A stretch of DNA of 47,971 nt. Source: an uncultured Saprospiraceae bacterium. GTDB taxonomy: Bacteria; Bacteroidota; Bacteroidia; Chitinophagales; Saprospiraceae. The translations under genes and the position numbers were made by a program. Numbering within the stretch: position 1 is the first letter of the stretch; every line of letters starts with the position of its first letter. Location of the stretch: assembly GCA_937959275.1 (NCBI GenBank), contig CALGLU010000073.1, positions 1 through 47,971 of the forward strand. Direction: 5' to 3'. The notes beneath the pieces were generated by a model that was not told the DNA's origin, did not search any database, and was given only the letters and a program-made list of their open reading frames with translations. Shown here piece after piece: positions 1-8,476 of the stretch.

Positions 1-2
1 CA

Positions 3-443
3 ATTGATGATTATACAGTAATTGAAAATGAAGAAAGCGGTATGTATGCCTATTATTACATAGATGATGTAGCGATATTTGAAATTGATTGTACAAGTAA
101 AGAAAGGGCTACAGAAAAAGTAACTTATGTGATCAATGATATAAATTTCGCTCATGACAAATTTGCAATTGAAGACAATGCTCATATAAAATTGTCAGAT
201 ATCTATGACCAAGTCAAAGAGAGGCGCTTTACCTCAATAACAATAAACGGATACACAGACGATAGTGGCACAGACCTGTACAATCTCAATCTATCCAAAA
301 AAAGAGCAGATTCTGTACTGGCAGAATTTGCTAAACTAGGAATCCCTCGTAATAAAATGAAAACTGTCGGACATGGCAATACGAATCAGGTTGACGCAGT
401 AAACAAAGCTAAGAATAGACGTGTTGAGATTATAGTAGAGTAA
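3..443 (+). CDS. OmpA-domain protein, C-terminal part (5' end outside window)
   Basis: The frame is open from the first bases of the window, so the ATG at 42 is probably internal and only the C-terminus is seen. The stretch around positions 36-90 (Y-Y-Y-I-D-D-V) resembles the last strand of a jelly-roll domain common in large secreted Bacteroidota proteins. From about 140 it becomes an OmpA/MotB peptidoglycan-binding domain. The signature GYTDDSGTD starts at 249, followed by N-L-x-L-S-x-x-R-A and the terminal NRRVEI. Such proteins sit in the outer membrane or periplasm and hold the envelope to the cell wall by binding diaminopimelate. The OmpA domain is certain. The nature of the missing N-terminus (jelly-roll, TPR or beta-propeller) cannot be told from here. 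Confidence 0.85.
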   Translation: MDDYTVIENEESGMYAYYYIDDVAIFEIDCTSKERATEKVTYVINDINFAHDKFAIEDNAHIKLSDIYDQVKERRFTSITINGYTDDSGTDLYNLNLSKKRADSVLAEFAKLGIPRNKMKTVGHGNTNQVDAVNKAKNRRVEIIVE

Positions 444-479
444 TATGTTCTACATCATCAAGCGACCAAATTAAAATTA

Positions 480-1157
480 ATGCCTTCACAACACATATCA
501 GAAGAACTTTTATTAGCACTTAAGGCGAATAAACCTTACGCGCAATTAGTTAACGATATAGCAGCAATAGATAGACAAGCGCTCGATGCCGAACTTAATG
601 ACGACAATAAGAAAAAAGCGTTCTGGATCAATGCCTACAATTCGTTCTTCCTCATCCTCAGAAAACATCAAAACATTGACAAATCTAAAATATACCTTGA
701 TAAGTTGATCGATATTGCTGGTCAAAAAATGAGCCTCGACGATATCGAACATGGTATAATCCGAAAATATAGAATCAAAAAATCATTAGGATATTTACCA
801 AACTGGTTTGCTGCGAGCTGGATCAAAAAATGGGCTGTGGATGAGATAGATTATCGGATTCACTTTGCACTGAATTGTGGTGCTGTCAGTTGTCCACCTA
901 TCGCGTTCTATAATTCAGACCATATCGACCATCAATTAGAAACAGCTACTTATTCTTTTCTTGAATCAGAAGTTAATATCAATGATCAAGAAAAAACTGC
1001 AGAAATAAGTAAGTTATTCTTCTGGTATCACGGTGACTTTGGAGGAAATTCTGGTATCCGTCAAGTAATTAAGAAGTATTTGAAAAGAGATATTTCTGGT
1101 TACAAGATCAGCTATGCTCCTTATGATTTTTCTGAAGATTTGAATAATTTTATGTGA
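480..1157 (+). CDS. DUF547 domain-containing protein
   Basis: This 225-residue protein spans essentially one DUF547 domain. The family signatures are AFWINAYN at residues 47-54, the L-D-D-I-E-H-G-I-I-R segment near 86-95, and IHFALNCGAVSCPP at 127-140 with its two cysteines. The molecular function of DUF547 is unknown. No convincing signal peptide or membrane segment is visible, so this copy may be cytoplasmic. It starts 36 bp after the OmpA-domain gene, on the same strand, and could be co-transcribed with it. The IS110-type element begins just after its stop codon. The length is normal for the family and nothing looks truncated. Confidence 0.85.
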   Translation: MPSQHISEELLLALKANKPYAQLVNDIAAIDRQALDAELNDDNKKKAFWINAYNSFFLILRKHQNIDKSKIYLDKLIDIAGQKMSLDDIEHGIIRKYRIKKSLGYLPNWFAASWIKKWAVDEIDYRIHFALNCGAVSCPPIAFYNSDHIDHQLETATYSFLESEVNINDQEKTAEISKLFFWYHGDFGGNSGIRQVIKKYLKRDISGYKISYAPYDFSEDLNNFM

Positions 1158-1299
1158 TTTTAGATTACCAACTCAAGTTCTTTGATAAACTCGACCTTAA
1201 TGGATTTAGGTTTTTTCGTCGGATATTTCCGTTAAAAGCTCAAAACTGTCTAAGCCGACGAATTTCTACGTATTACCAAATAAATATACAATATTATCT

Positions 1300-2301
1300 T
1301 TATGCATAATTCATTAATTTCACATAAGGAGTTTTACGTTTAACTACGGAAAAGACTCTTTGAATTAATTTGTTCTTGACAGCATTCATTACAACTCCAG
1401 CTCTTTTGCCTTCATCTCTTTTTCGTTTGTAATATAATGATATCTCAGGGTCATAAGTAATTGCTGTTGTAATGCAATTTGAGAATAGGCTTTTCATTTT
1501 TTTATTTGCTATATGACTAATTCTTGTACTTCCTGTTCTTGTTCCAGATCTGTTAGGAAAGGGTGCTACTCCGCAGTAGCAAGCAAATTTTCTTGCATTA
1601 GTAAATGCAGTAAAGTTGTTAGTTACTGCGATCATGTAAGCGGAAGTGACCACACCTATACCTACAACAGATCTTGCTAGTTTATCATTTAGAGCCATTT
1701 CATCATCACTATTAATTAATTCCTGGATTGTATTCTCTAATGTTTTTATTTCTGTATTGTATGCATCAATTATAACTTGGTTTCCAGTACTTAAACTTTT
1801 ATAGATCTCATTGTCAATAAATCCCTTCTGTTCTTTAAGAGATACTTTCAATGATTGTCTTTGTCTAACAAGAAAGTCTCTTCTAGACAATAGTTTTTTG
1901 AGTTTGATAATCAATGGCTTAGGAATAACAGAAGGCTCTATTGAGTCTCTTTTTTCAAAGGTGTACTGACAAATGTCAATAGAATCAACTTTATCATCTT
2001 TACCTCTTCTTAAACCAAGTGATCGAGATATTTTAAGAGCATTCTCTTCTCTACATGGTATTGAATTTTCAACACACCATCTCAAAAGTGGTTTAGAGTA
2101 AACTCCAGTGTTTTCAAAACATATAAACCACTCACTTATATGTTTAGAAGTGAATCTTAAAAGCTGTTTATGAACAGATTTAAACCCCTTACTATTGTTC
2201 GGAAATTGTCCTAGATATTGAGGGCCTCCGTCTTTATAAAAGGAGACATCAATAACTGCTTTGGAAACATCGCAACCAATAAAAAATGAAAAATTACTCA
2301 T
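1300..2301 (-). CDS. IS110-family transposase (DEDD recombinase)
   Basis: This 333-residue protein has the two-domain IS110 architecture. The N-terminal RuvC-like DEDD domain begins with FIGCDVSK (D11). It continues with F-E-N-T-G-V-Y-S (E63) and the K-D-D-K-V-D-S segment (D103, D106). A helical linker follows. The C-terminal Tnp domain carries G-V-A-P-F-P-N-R-S-G-T, with the likely catalytic serine near residue 252, and then a basic R-I-S-H-I-A-N segment. Length and motifs match active family members and no frameshift is visible, so the element may be functional. In this family the recombinase is guided by a structured RNA from the element's non-coding flank. Here the 5' flank (2302-2480) is long enough to carry it. 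Confidence 0.93.
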   Translation of the reverse strand: MSNFSFFIGCDVSKAVIDVSFYKDGGPQYLGQFPNNSKGFKSVHKQLLRFTSKHISEWFICFENTGVYSKPLLRWCVENSIPCREENALKISRSLGLRRGKDDKVDSIDICQYTFEKRDSIEPSVIPKPLIIKLKKLLSRRDFLVRQRQSLKVSLKEQKGFIDNEIYKSLSTGNQVIIDAYNTEIKTLENTIQELINSDDEMALNDKLARSVVGIGVVTSAYMIAVTNNFTAFTNARKFACYCGVAPFPNRSGTRTGSTRISHIANKKMKSLFSNCITTAITYDPEISLYYKRKRDEGKRAGVVMNAVKNKLIQRVFSVVKRKTPYVKLMNYA

Positions 2302-2309
2302 ATCTTTAG

Positions 2310-2475
2310 ATTTTGAATTAGAAGATTTACACTATTACCTTTAATAGGCCCTGACGCCTAAATTTCTACATGGTGCTTAATCTAAAATGGTAGCGAAGGA
2401 CTGATTCGTCAGATAAGACATTATTCTTATGAAGGAAGCTAGGTCACCTCCACTACTTTATCAACATAAAGATGT
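2310..2475 (-). ncRNA. candidate IS110 bridge RNA region
   Basis: The non-coding 5' flank of the transposase contains a run of short perfect hairpins when read on the minus strand. They are ATAAGA-(6)-TCTTAT at 2413-2430, CTGA-(4)-TCAG at 2401-2412, TAGGC-(6)-GCCTA at 2345-2360, and TATTA-(4)-TAATA just beside the last. IS110 elements of the IS621 type encode their guide (bridge) RNA between the left end and the transposase gene, with a length near 180 nt, which fits this interval. The exact RNA ends and guide loops cannot be assigned by eye. Confidence 0.4.
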
Positions 2476-2604
2476 TAATTCAACAAAAGAAAAAGAAGCA
2501 AAAAGAAAATATACATAGTAGTAATAGTAATGTGATTATAAATAATCAATTACAATACTAAAGGACAGGCAGGTTAAAAATTAACCATTAATAAGTAATA
2601 GAAG

Positions 2605-3387
2605 GTGGCGTTCAAAAAATTAAAACTCTGGTTTGATAAAACATTAGCTGAAGATTTAGCTGATAAAATAACTCCCATTCAGAAAGATTTTAATAAAAAA
2701 TCGTTTGTTCGTCTTGTCGACAAAGGTGTGTCTGATTTAGAATTAAAAGATAGAGTTGAATGTATTGCAGACGCGCTTGAGACTCATCTCACAGGAACCT
2801 ATTTAAAAAAACTCAAAACACTGACTCGAATCCTAGGGCCAGAAAATGAAGAGGAGACGGGCATGTTCACCAACTTTTACTGGATCATGCCCATCGCCAA
2901 ATTTGTTGAAAAATATGGACTTGATCACTTTCAGCTATCCATGACCGCCATCGCAGAAATCACAAAACGCAATACAGGCGAATATACCATTCGACCTTTC
3001 ATAGATGCCTATCCAAAAGAAGCCCTAAGCATTATGAAGATTTGGTCTAAGGACTCAAACAAACACCTCAGACGCTTAGCCAGTGAAGGAGGCCGACCTA
3101 GACTGCCTTGGGCTAGTAAGCTTGATCGCTATATTAAAAACCCAAAACCGCTGCTACCCATTCTTAACCAACTTAAAGATGACAAGTCTAAATATGTGCA
3201 AAAATCCGTAGCCAATTGTCTCAACGATATTTTAAAAGACAATCCTGAAATTGGGAAAGGCCTTATTGAAAAATGGCAGCTACGTGCTACTAAGGAGCGG
3301 CAGTGGATTATCAGGCATGCGCTGCGTAATTTGATTAAAGCGGGTGATCCTTGGGCGTTGGCAATGGTCAGCAATTTTAAAAAGTGA
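2605..3387 (+). CDS. DNA alkylation repair protein, AlkC/AlkD-like HEAT-repeat glycosylase
   Basis: This 260-residue, all-helical protein carries the hallmark H-L-R-R-L-A-S-E-G-x-R-P-R-L-P-W-A at residues 154-170. Helical HEAT-like repeats follow to about residue 255. The hallmark is typical of AlkC-type members of the AlkC/AlkD superfamily, which excise positively charged bases such as 3-methyladenine without base flipping. The start is GTG at 2605, because in-frame TAA and TAG stops lie immediately upstream. A small palindrome GGTTAA-AAA-TTAACC at 2572-2586 lies just before it and could be an operator or chance. It has no operon partner. The possible remnant of a second 3-methyladenine glycosylase at 30486-30671 makes the repair context interesting. 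Confidence 0.8.
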   Translation: MAFKKLKLWFDKTLAEDLADKITPIQKDFNKKSFVRLVDKGVSDLELKDRVECIADALETHLTGTYLKKLKTLTRILGPENEEETGMFTNFYWIMPIAKFVEKYGLDHFQLSMTAIAEITKRNTGEYTIRPFIDAYPKEALSIMKIWSKDSNKHLRRLASEGGRPRLPWASKLDRYIKNPKPLLPILNQLKDDKSKYVQKSVANCLNDILKDNPEIGKGLIEKWQLRATKERQWIIRHALRNLIKAGDPWALAMVSNFKK

Positions 3388-3388
3388 G

Positions 3389-3482
3389 ATTCCAAAGCCT
3401 ACCAGGATTGGCAAGCTCACGGCTTTGGAATAAGAATACCAGCTTTGGGAGGATACCTTTGGTCAAGCTTAGGATTCTTGTG
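3389..3482 (+). repeat. dispersed intergenic repeat family C, copy 1
   Basis: The copy opens one base after the stop of the repair gene. It begins with a perfect 11-bp inverted repeat, ATTCCAAAGCC at 3389-3399 and GGCTTTGGAAT at 3421-3431, enclosing ACCAGGATTGGCAAGCTCA. A segment GGTCAAGCTTAGGATTC follows. The same words occur at 4556-4728 and, reversed, at 42831-42880. The hairpin could also serve as a transcription end. Confidence 0.75.
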
Positions 3483-3585
3483 CCTTTTTTCATTAACTTA
3501 CAAATCAATTAACAATTTTAAACCATTTTATTTTATGAGTAAATATTTTTCTTTCAGACGATAAGAACTATGTTTTTTTATATAA

Positions 3586-4554
3586 ATGCACAACATGAAC
3601 AAATTTATTCTGGCATCGCTTATACTTATTTTGAAGAGTCAATGTCTCCTAGCACAAACCAATTGTGAAACAGATACTCTTCCTCCAGAAATCACTTGTA
3701 TAGAAACAACTCAACTCATTCTTAATGTTTCAGATACTCGGATATTTCCTTCTGATTTTATTTTCAGTGCAACTGACAACTGTTCGGAATTAATATGGGA
3801 ACTTAATTATAGTTTTTCTCCTGATTCTATTGTTCCAGTTTACTCATTTGAACGCGATTGGCCATGTGATATTGGCAATGTAGACATTACAGATGATCCA
3901 TTAATAGCGAAAAAATCACTAACAATTTATATATCGGACAATAATGGGAATATGTCAAGTTGTCAAACTGAGATATCAGATGCTAGATTAACTCTAAGGC
4001 CATGTTCTTTAGGAATCAAAGACATCGACTTTAGGGTTTATGATGTTTCAAGGAATTTAACTTTCGAAAGAGGCCTAAGCATCAGTGCCCAAAGAACCGA
4101 TTTATTTGGCGAAGTAGATACATCATTTGTTGAAAAAGCAATTAAGAATGATCATGGTTTTTATTATCACCCAAAATTTGCAGGAAAATTTGAGTTTCTA
4201 ACTTCGACGGAGACAATATTTGTCTTTCTTGAGTTTGAACCATTAACGATTGAATTTATAACGGCATCAGATCTGATTATTATCCAAAACCATATCTTAG
4301 GCTTGACTGTTTTTACTGACGACTGGCAATATGTAGCAGCTGATGTCAACTCTGATAATCAAGTAAACATTTTTGATTTATTACTTTTGAGAAATATAAT
4401 TTTAGGTCAATCTTTGCAAAGTGACATTCCCTCTCATAAACTCATACAGGATGAAGGTAACAGTATTGATGCATTTGAATCTTTCGACATCAGTAGTAAT
4501 ATTAGCACATTTAGATTTACACTTATCAGATTAGGAGATTTAAATAATCAATGA
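3586..4554 (+). CDS. secreted protein with dockerin-like calcium-binding repeats
   Basis: This 322-residue protein has an N-terminal signal peptide ending near L-L-A-Q (residue 24). A cysteine-containing region (about 25-145) begins D-T-L-P-P-E-I-T-C and resembles HYR-like extracellular modules. At residues 225-274 there is a paired dockerin-like repeat: an I-T-A-S-D-L-I-I-I-Q-N-H-I-L-G half and a D-V-N-S-D-N-Q-V-N-I-F-D-L half, with Ca-binding-loop acidic residues. This module is common in Saprospiraceae surface proteins. Such proteins normally continue into a T9SS sorting domain. This one stops after I-R-L-G-D-L-N-N-Q with no sorting domain, directly at a family C repeat, so the C-terminus may be truncated. 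Translation could start at the ATG at 3586 or at 3595. Confidence 0.7.
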   Translation: MHNMNKFILASLILILKSQCLLAQTNCETDTLPPEITCIETTQLILNVSDTRIFPSDFIFSATDNCSELIWELNYSFSPDSIVPVYSFERDWPCDIGNVDITDDPLIAKKSLTIYISDNNGNMSSCQTEISDARLTLRPCSLGIKDIDFRVYDVSRNLTFERGLSISAQRTDLFGEVDTSFVEKAIKNDHGFYYHPKFAGKFEFLTSTETIFVFLEFEPLTIEFITASDLIIIQNHILGLTVFTDDWQYVAADVNSDNQVNIFDLLLLRNIILGQSLQSDIPSHKLIQDEGNSIDAFESFDISSNISTFRFTLIRLGDLNNQ

Positions 4555-4555
4555 A

Positions 4556-4728
4556 ATTCCCAAGGCCTACCAGGATTGGCAAGCTCACGGCTTACGGGAA
4601 AAAGAATATTAGGTTTAGGGAGGATACCGGGCTTACCAATCTTTCCCTTTGGTCTAGCTTAGGAATCCAGGCTTTGGTAAAGCTTAAGAATCCTTGGTTT
4701 GGTCAAGCTTAGGAATCCTTGTGTCTTT
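4556..4728 (+). repeat. dispersed intergenic repeat family C, copy 2 (expanded)
   Basis: The segment starts one base after the preceding stop codon. It repeats the block CCTACCAGGATTGGCAAGCT seen at copy 1, then has two or three degenerate tandem units of the type GGTTTGGTCAAGCTTAGGAATCCTTG. It ends just before a probable promoter. The inverted repeat at its start is imperfect compared with copy 1. Confidence 0.75.
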
Positions 4729-4731
4729 TTC

Positions 4732-4761
4732 TTTGACTTCCCTTTTTTATTCCTATCTTTT
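4732..4761 (+). promoter_or_regulatory. probable Bacteroidota promoter for the Asp-box protein gene
   Basis: TTTG at 4732-4735 is separated by 18 nt from TATCTTTT at 4754-4761. This is one mismatch from the TAnnTTTG -7 consensus, and the -33/-7 spacing is normal. The ATG follows at 4779, giving a leader of about 10 nt. Confidence 0.4.
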
Positions 4762-4778
4762 TTCTCTAAACTATCTTC

Positions 4779-7700
4779 ATGAAGTTCAAGTTAATCTCCC
4801 TTTTCATTGTGCTCGTTGCCATTTCATTTACTGATTCAACAAAGAATGAGGCAATCGCCCAAACAACATTTCCAGACTGGTCATACGATGCTGTGCAATG
4901 GCGTCAAATCGGCCCTTTCCGGGGTGGACGTGCAGGCACAGCTGTCGGTATAGCTAATCAAAGTACCACTTACTATATGGGTACAGCTGGTGGTGGCGTT
5001 TGGAAAACGAAGGACGGAGGTAACACGTGGAAGAATATTTCGGATGGGTATTTCGGCGGTTCAATCGGCGCAGTTGCCGTTTCCGAAAGCGACCCTAATG
5101 TCATATACGTTGGGGAAGGCGAACAAACTGTCAGGGGCGACGTGTCATCTGGTAAGGGTTTGTGGAAATCGACTGACGCAGGAGAGACCTGGTCCTTTAT
5201 TGGGCTGAAAGAGTCTGAGCATATTGGCCGGATTCGGATTCATCCGACGAACCCAGATATCGTGTACGTCGCCGCGATTGGTAACCTGTGGAAAGCCAAT
5301 GACATGAGAGGTGTCTATCGAAGTCAAGATGGAGGTCAAACATGGAAACGGATTCTATTTGAATCAGTGGATGCAGGTGCGGTTGATTTAATTTTAGATC
5401 CCAATAACTCTAGAATCATCTATGCGAGTACGTGGCAAATCAGAAGGAATGGATACCGCATGGATAGTGGTGGGCCCGGCAGTAAATTATGGAAGAGTAC
5501 AGATGGAGGAGACAACTGGACAGAAATAACGGATAACGATGGTTTGCCGGATGGCGTATTGGGCATTATTGGTGTCACTGTGTCACCAGTCAATTCAGAT
5601 CGAATATGGGCAGCCGTTGAAGCTGAAGATGGCGGTGTGTTTAGAAGTGATGACGGCGGCGAGACTTGGAAGAAAACAAGCGCTGACCGAGAACTGCGAC
5701 AGCGTGCTTGGTACTACACGCGTATTTATGCTGACAGCCAAGATGAAGATATTCTCTACGTTCTCAATGTAGGCTTTTGGAAATCAAAAGATGGTGGAGA
5801 AACCTTCGAACGCATCCAGACTCCGCATGGAGATCATCATGATCTGTGGATCGCACCAGAAGACAATCAACGAATGGTGGTAGCTGATGATGGCGGGGCA
5901 CAAGTCACATTTGATGGCGGTACAAATTGGACGACTTATTATAATCAACCAACAGGACAATTTTATAGAGTCACAACTGACAATCATTATCCCTATCGAA
6001 TCTATGGTGCACAGCAAGACAACAGCACCATTCGCATCCTACACAGAAGCCCTGGCAATGCCATTACAGAGCAACATTGGGAGCCTTCAGCTGGTGGAGA
6101 AAGTGCACACCTCGCACCTGATCCACTCAACCCCGACATCGTCTATGGTGGCACATTCAAAGGCTATATGATGCGCAAAGACCACATAACCGGCCAAACC
6201 CGCTCCACCAACGTCTGGCCAGACAACCCAGCCGGCAGCGGCGCCGAAGTCATGAAATACCGATTCAATTGGAATTACCCGATTTTCTTTAGCCCACATA
6301 ATCCCAAAAAGCTCTATGCCACATCTAACTACGTACACGTCAGCGAAAATGGCGGTCAATCCTGGACAGTCATCAGCCCCGACCTCACCCGCAACGATCC
6401 CGAAACCATCCGCAGCTCTGGTGGCCAAATCACACAAGACAACACAGGCGTAGAATTTTATGCCAATATTTTTGCAGCCGCAGAATCACATCTCGAAGAA
6501 GGCGTGATCTGGACTGGCAGCGATGACGGCATGGTCCATGTCACGCGCAATGGCGGCAAGGATTGGGTAGATATTACTCCACCCAACTCGCCCAAACACA
6601 ATATGATGAATTGCATCGATGTCCATCCAACGCAAAAAGGGGCGGCCTATCTCGCAGCCACTTCATATAAATTTGGAGACTACAGACCTTATTTGTACAA
6701 GACAACAAACTATGGGAAGACATGGACAACAATCACAAATGGCATCCCTAACGATCAATACACGCGAGCCATTCGCTCAGACAAAACGAGAGAAGGCCTA
6801 CTGTATGCGGGCACAGAATGGGGCATGTATGTCTCTTTTGACGATGGTGCAAATTGGCAACCGCTACAGTTGAATCTGCCAATTGTCTCAATACGAGATT
6901 TACATGTGCGAGACAATAGTTTAATTGCTGCTACACATGGGCGAAGCTTTTGGATGATTGATGATTTGACACCTCTTCAAGAACTCCATAAGGACTTACT
7001 CAATAAGACACATCATTTATTCAAAGCAAAACCAGGTATCAGAATCGCGCAAGGTGGGCGAGGAAGAGCCAATACATTGAAGGAAGGCACAAATCATCCA
7101 GCTGGAGTTGTCTTCCATTATTTTGTAAAGGGTCTTAAAGACACAGATAAACTCTCTCTTCGTATTCTAGAACCAGATGGTGATTTAATTAAAGAGTATA
7201 CAAACGATAACAAAAAGAAATCTCAATTAAGCAAAAAAGATGGTGGACATCAACTGATTTGGGATATGAGATATGATGGCTTTAAAGAGTTTCCAGGCAT
7301 GGTGTTATACTCTTCACCTAACCGAGGTCCCAAAGCTGTGCCTGGCAACTATATTGCAGAACTAATCGTCAATGAAGAGGTACACGAACAAACATTTACG
7401 ATTGAGGCTGACCCACGATTAGAAACAACACAAGACGAATTTCAACAACAATTCGACTTTCTAATAGCGGTCAGAGACAAAGTGAGTGAAGCCCATCAAG
7501 GCATTCTTGATATTCGAGAATTGAAAAAAGATATCAAATATATCGAAGGTAAATTAGATAAGGACATCGCCGCTGATGCGACAGTTATAAAATCACTCAA
7601 TACATTTAAGGACGAATTAGAAGTGATTGAAAATAACATCCATATGACAAAAAATCAATCCTATCAAGACGCCTTAAATTATGGTATTCGGATTAATAAC

Positions 7701-7913
7701 CGACTTGCCTTTTTAATGGCAGATCAGCAGCGTGGAGACTATGCGCCAACAGTCCAAGCTGAAGCAGTGAGGCAAGAAGTCACAGCTGAACTCGATGTAG
7801 AGTTGACCACATTAGACGAGGTCATTCGTAAAACATTGCCAGAAATCAATCGCTTGACTGAAGAGATAGGTATTAAGTTGATGAGTAAGAGAGGCAAGGT
7901 AGTTAGGCCATAA
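4779..7913 (+). CDS. large secreted Asp-box (BNR/VPS10-sortilin-like) beta-propeller protein
   Basis: This 1044-residue protein has a signal peptide at about 1-28, ending A-I-A-Q. Residues 30-730 carry at least ten Asp-box motifs of the form S/T-x-D-G-G-x-T-W, for example TKDGGNTW, STDAGETW, SQDGGQTW, STDGGDNW, SDDGGETW and SENGGQSW, as expected of a multi-bladed propeller of the sortilin/BNR type. The opening W-R-Q-I-G-P-F-R-G-G-R is typical of this Bacteroidota family, often labelled glycosyl hydrolase or VPS10 protein without biochemical proof. The region after about residue 870 is helical and coiled-coil-like. No T9SS sorting domain is visible, so it is probably periplasmic or outer-membrane associated. 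The codons run straight into a tandem repeat array after the stop. Confidence 0.85.
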   Translation: MKFKLISLFIVLVAISFTDSTKNEAIAQTTFPDWSYDAVQWRQIGPFRGGRAGTAVGIANQSTTYYMGTAGGGVWKTKDGGNTWKNISDGYFGGSIGAVAVSESDPNVIYVGEGEQTVRGDVSSGKGLWKSTDAGETWSFIGLKESEHIGRIRIHPTNPDIVYVAAIGNLWKANDMRGVYRSQDGGQTWKRILFESVDAGAVDLILDPNNSRIIYASTWQIRRNGYRMDSGGPGSKLWKSTDGGDNWTEITDNDGLPDGVLGIIGVTVSPVNSDRIWAAVEAEDGGVFRSDDGGETWKKTSADRELRQRAWYYTRIYADSQDEDILYVLNVGFWKSKDGGETFERIQTPHGDHHDLWIAPEDNQRMVVADDGGAQVTFDGGTNWTTYYNQPTGQFYRVTTDNHYPYRIYGAQQDNSTIRILHRSPGNAITEQHWEPSAGGESAHLAPDPLNPDIVYGGTFKGYMMRKDHITGQTRSTNVWPDNPAGSGAEVMKYRFNWNYPIFFSPHNPKKLYATSNYVHVSENGGQSWTVISPDLTRNDPETIRSSGGQITQDNTGVEFYANIFAAAESHLEEGVIWTGSDDGMVHVTRNGGKDWVDITPPNSPKHNMMNCIDVHPTQKGAAYLAATSYKFGDYRPYLYKTTNYGKTWTTITNGIPNDQYTRAIRSDKTREGLLYAGTEWGMYVSFDDGANWQPLQLNLPIVSIRDLHVRDNSLIAATHGRSFWMIDDLTPLQELHKDLLNKTHHLFKAKPGIRIAQGGRGRANTLKEGTNHPAGVVFHYFVKGLKDTDKLSLRILEPDGDLIKEYTNDNKKKSQLSKKDGGHQLIWDMRYDGFKEFPGMVLYSSPNRGPKAVPGNYIAELIVNEEVHEQTFTIEADPRLETTQDEFQQQFDFLIAVRDKVSEAHQGILDIRELKKDIKYIEGKLDKDIAADATVIKSLNTFKDELEVIENNIHMTKNQSYQDALNYGIRINNRLAFLMADQQRGDYAPTVQAEAVRQEVTAELDVELTTLDEVIRKTLPEINRLTEEIGIKLMSKRGKVVRP

Positions 7914-8437
7914 CCAAAATACACCTTCGTTTAACTCCGATCCAACGAGATTTAGTTCATGTTAATGCCGTTGGTTCGGAGACCAACAGCGGCAGCCGTA
8001 AAAGGTGGACCGCACAGACCTGTCTATAGCACTTTTCCAAAATACGCCCTCGTTGGACTCCGATCCAACGAGATTTAGTTCATATCAATGCCGTTGGTTC
8101 GGAGACCAACAGCGGCAGCGCTAAAAGGTGCATCGCACCGACCTGTCTATAGCACTTTTCCAAAATACGCCCTCGTTGGACTCCGATCCAACGAGATTTA
8201 GTTCATGTCAATGCCGTTGGTTCGGAGACCAACAGCGGCCGCCTAAAAGGTGGACCGCACCGACCTGTCTATAGCGCTTTTTCAAAATACGCCCTCGTTG
8301 GACTCCGATCCAACGAGATTTAGTTCATGTCAATGCCGTTGGTTCGGAGACCAACAGCAGCATCCTCAAGATCAAGCCATCTTAAAAAATCCTGTTCAGA
8401 CAATTGACTACCATTAGTTCGAAGACCAACAGCAGCC
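7914..8437. repeat. 122-123 bp tandem repeat array (family A), about 4.2 units
   Basis: The word TCCAACGAGA recurs at 7941, 8064, 8187 and 8309, giving a period of 123, 123 and 122 bp. A partial fifth unit ends near 8437. Each unit holds three potential hairpins: CGTTGG/CCAACG around CTCCGAT; CCGTTGGT/ACCAACAGCGG around TCGGAG; and GGTGCA-T-CGCACC or its variants. The array fills nearly the whole gap between the convergent Asp-box and prfA genes. Reverse-oriented or partial copies lie at 12591-12665 and 46268-46298. Confidence 0.9.
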
Positions 8438-8476
8438 TTTTTTATTTTAATTTGAATTCACATTTTAATTTCCCCG

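Larger units (their letters stand above)
1170..2480 (-). mobile_element. IS110-family insertion sequence (ends approximate)
   Basis: A full-length IS110-type transposase (1300-2301) is flanked by non-coding DNA of about 130 bp on the 3' side and about 180 bp on the 5' side. IS110 elements have no obvious terminal inverted repeats or target duplications, so the ends given here are estimates set by the neighbouring genes. The short motif GACG-(0-4 nt)-AATTTCTAC occurs on both flanks, at 1257-1269 and 2353-2369. An inverted repeat TTCGTCGG/CCGACGAA lies at 1215-1222 and 1255-1262. The element sits between the DUF547 gene and the alkylation-repair gene and appears not to interrupt either. Confidence 0.6.

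Noticed and set aside
7914-8437. CRISPR array
   Set aside because: The repeated units are 122-123 bp and near-identical along their whole length, so there are no variable spacers between short repeats. No cas genes are nearby.
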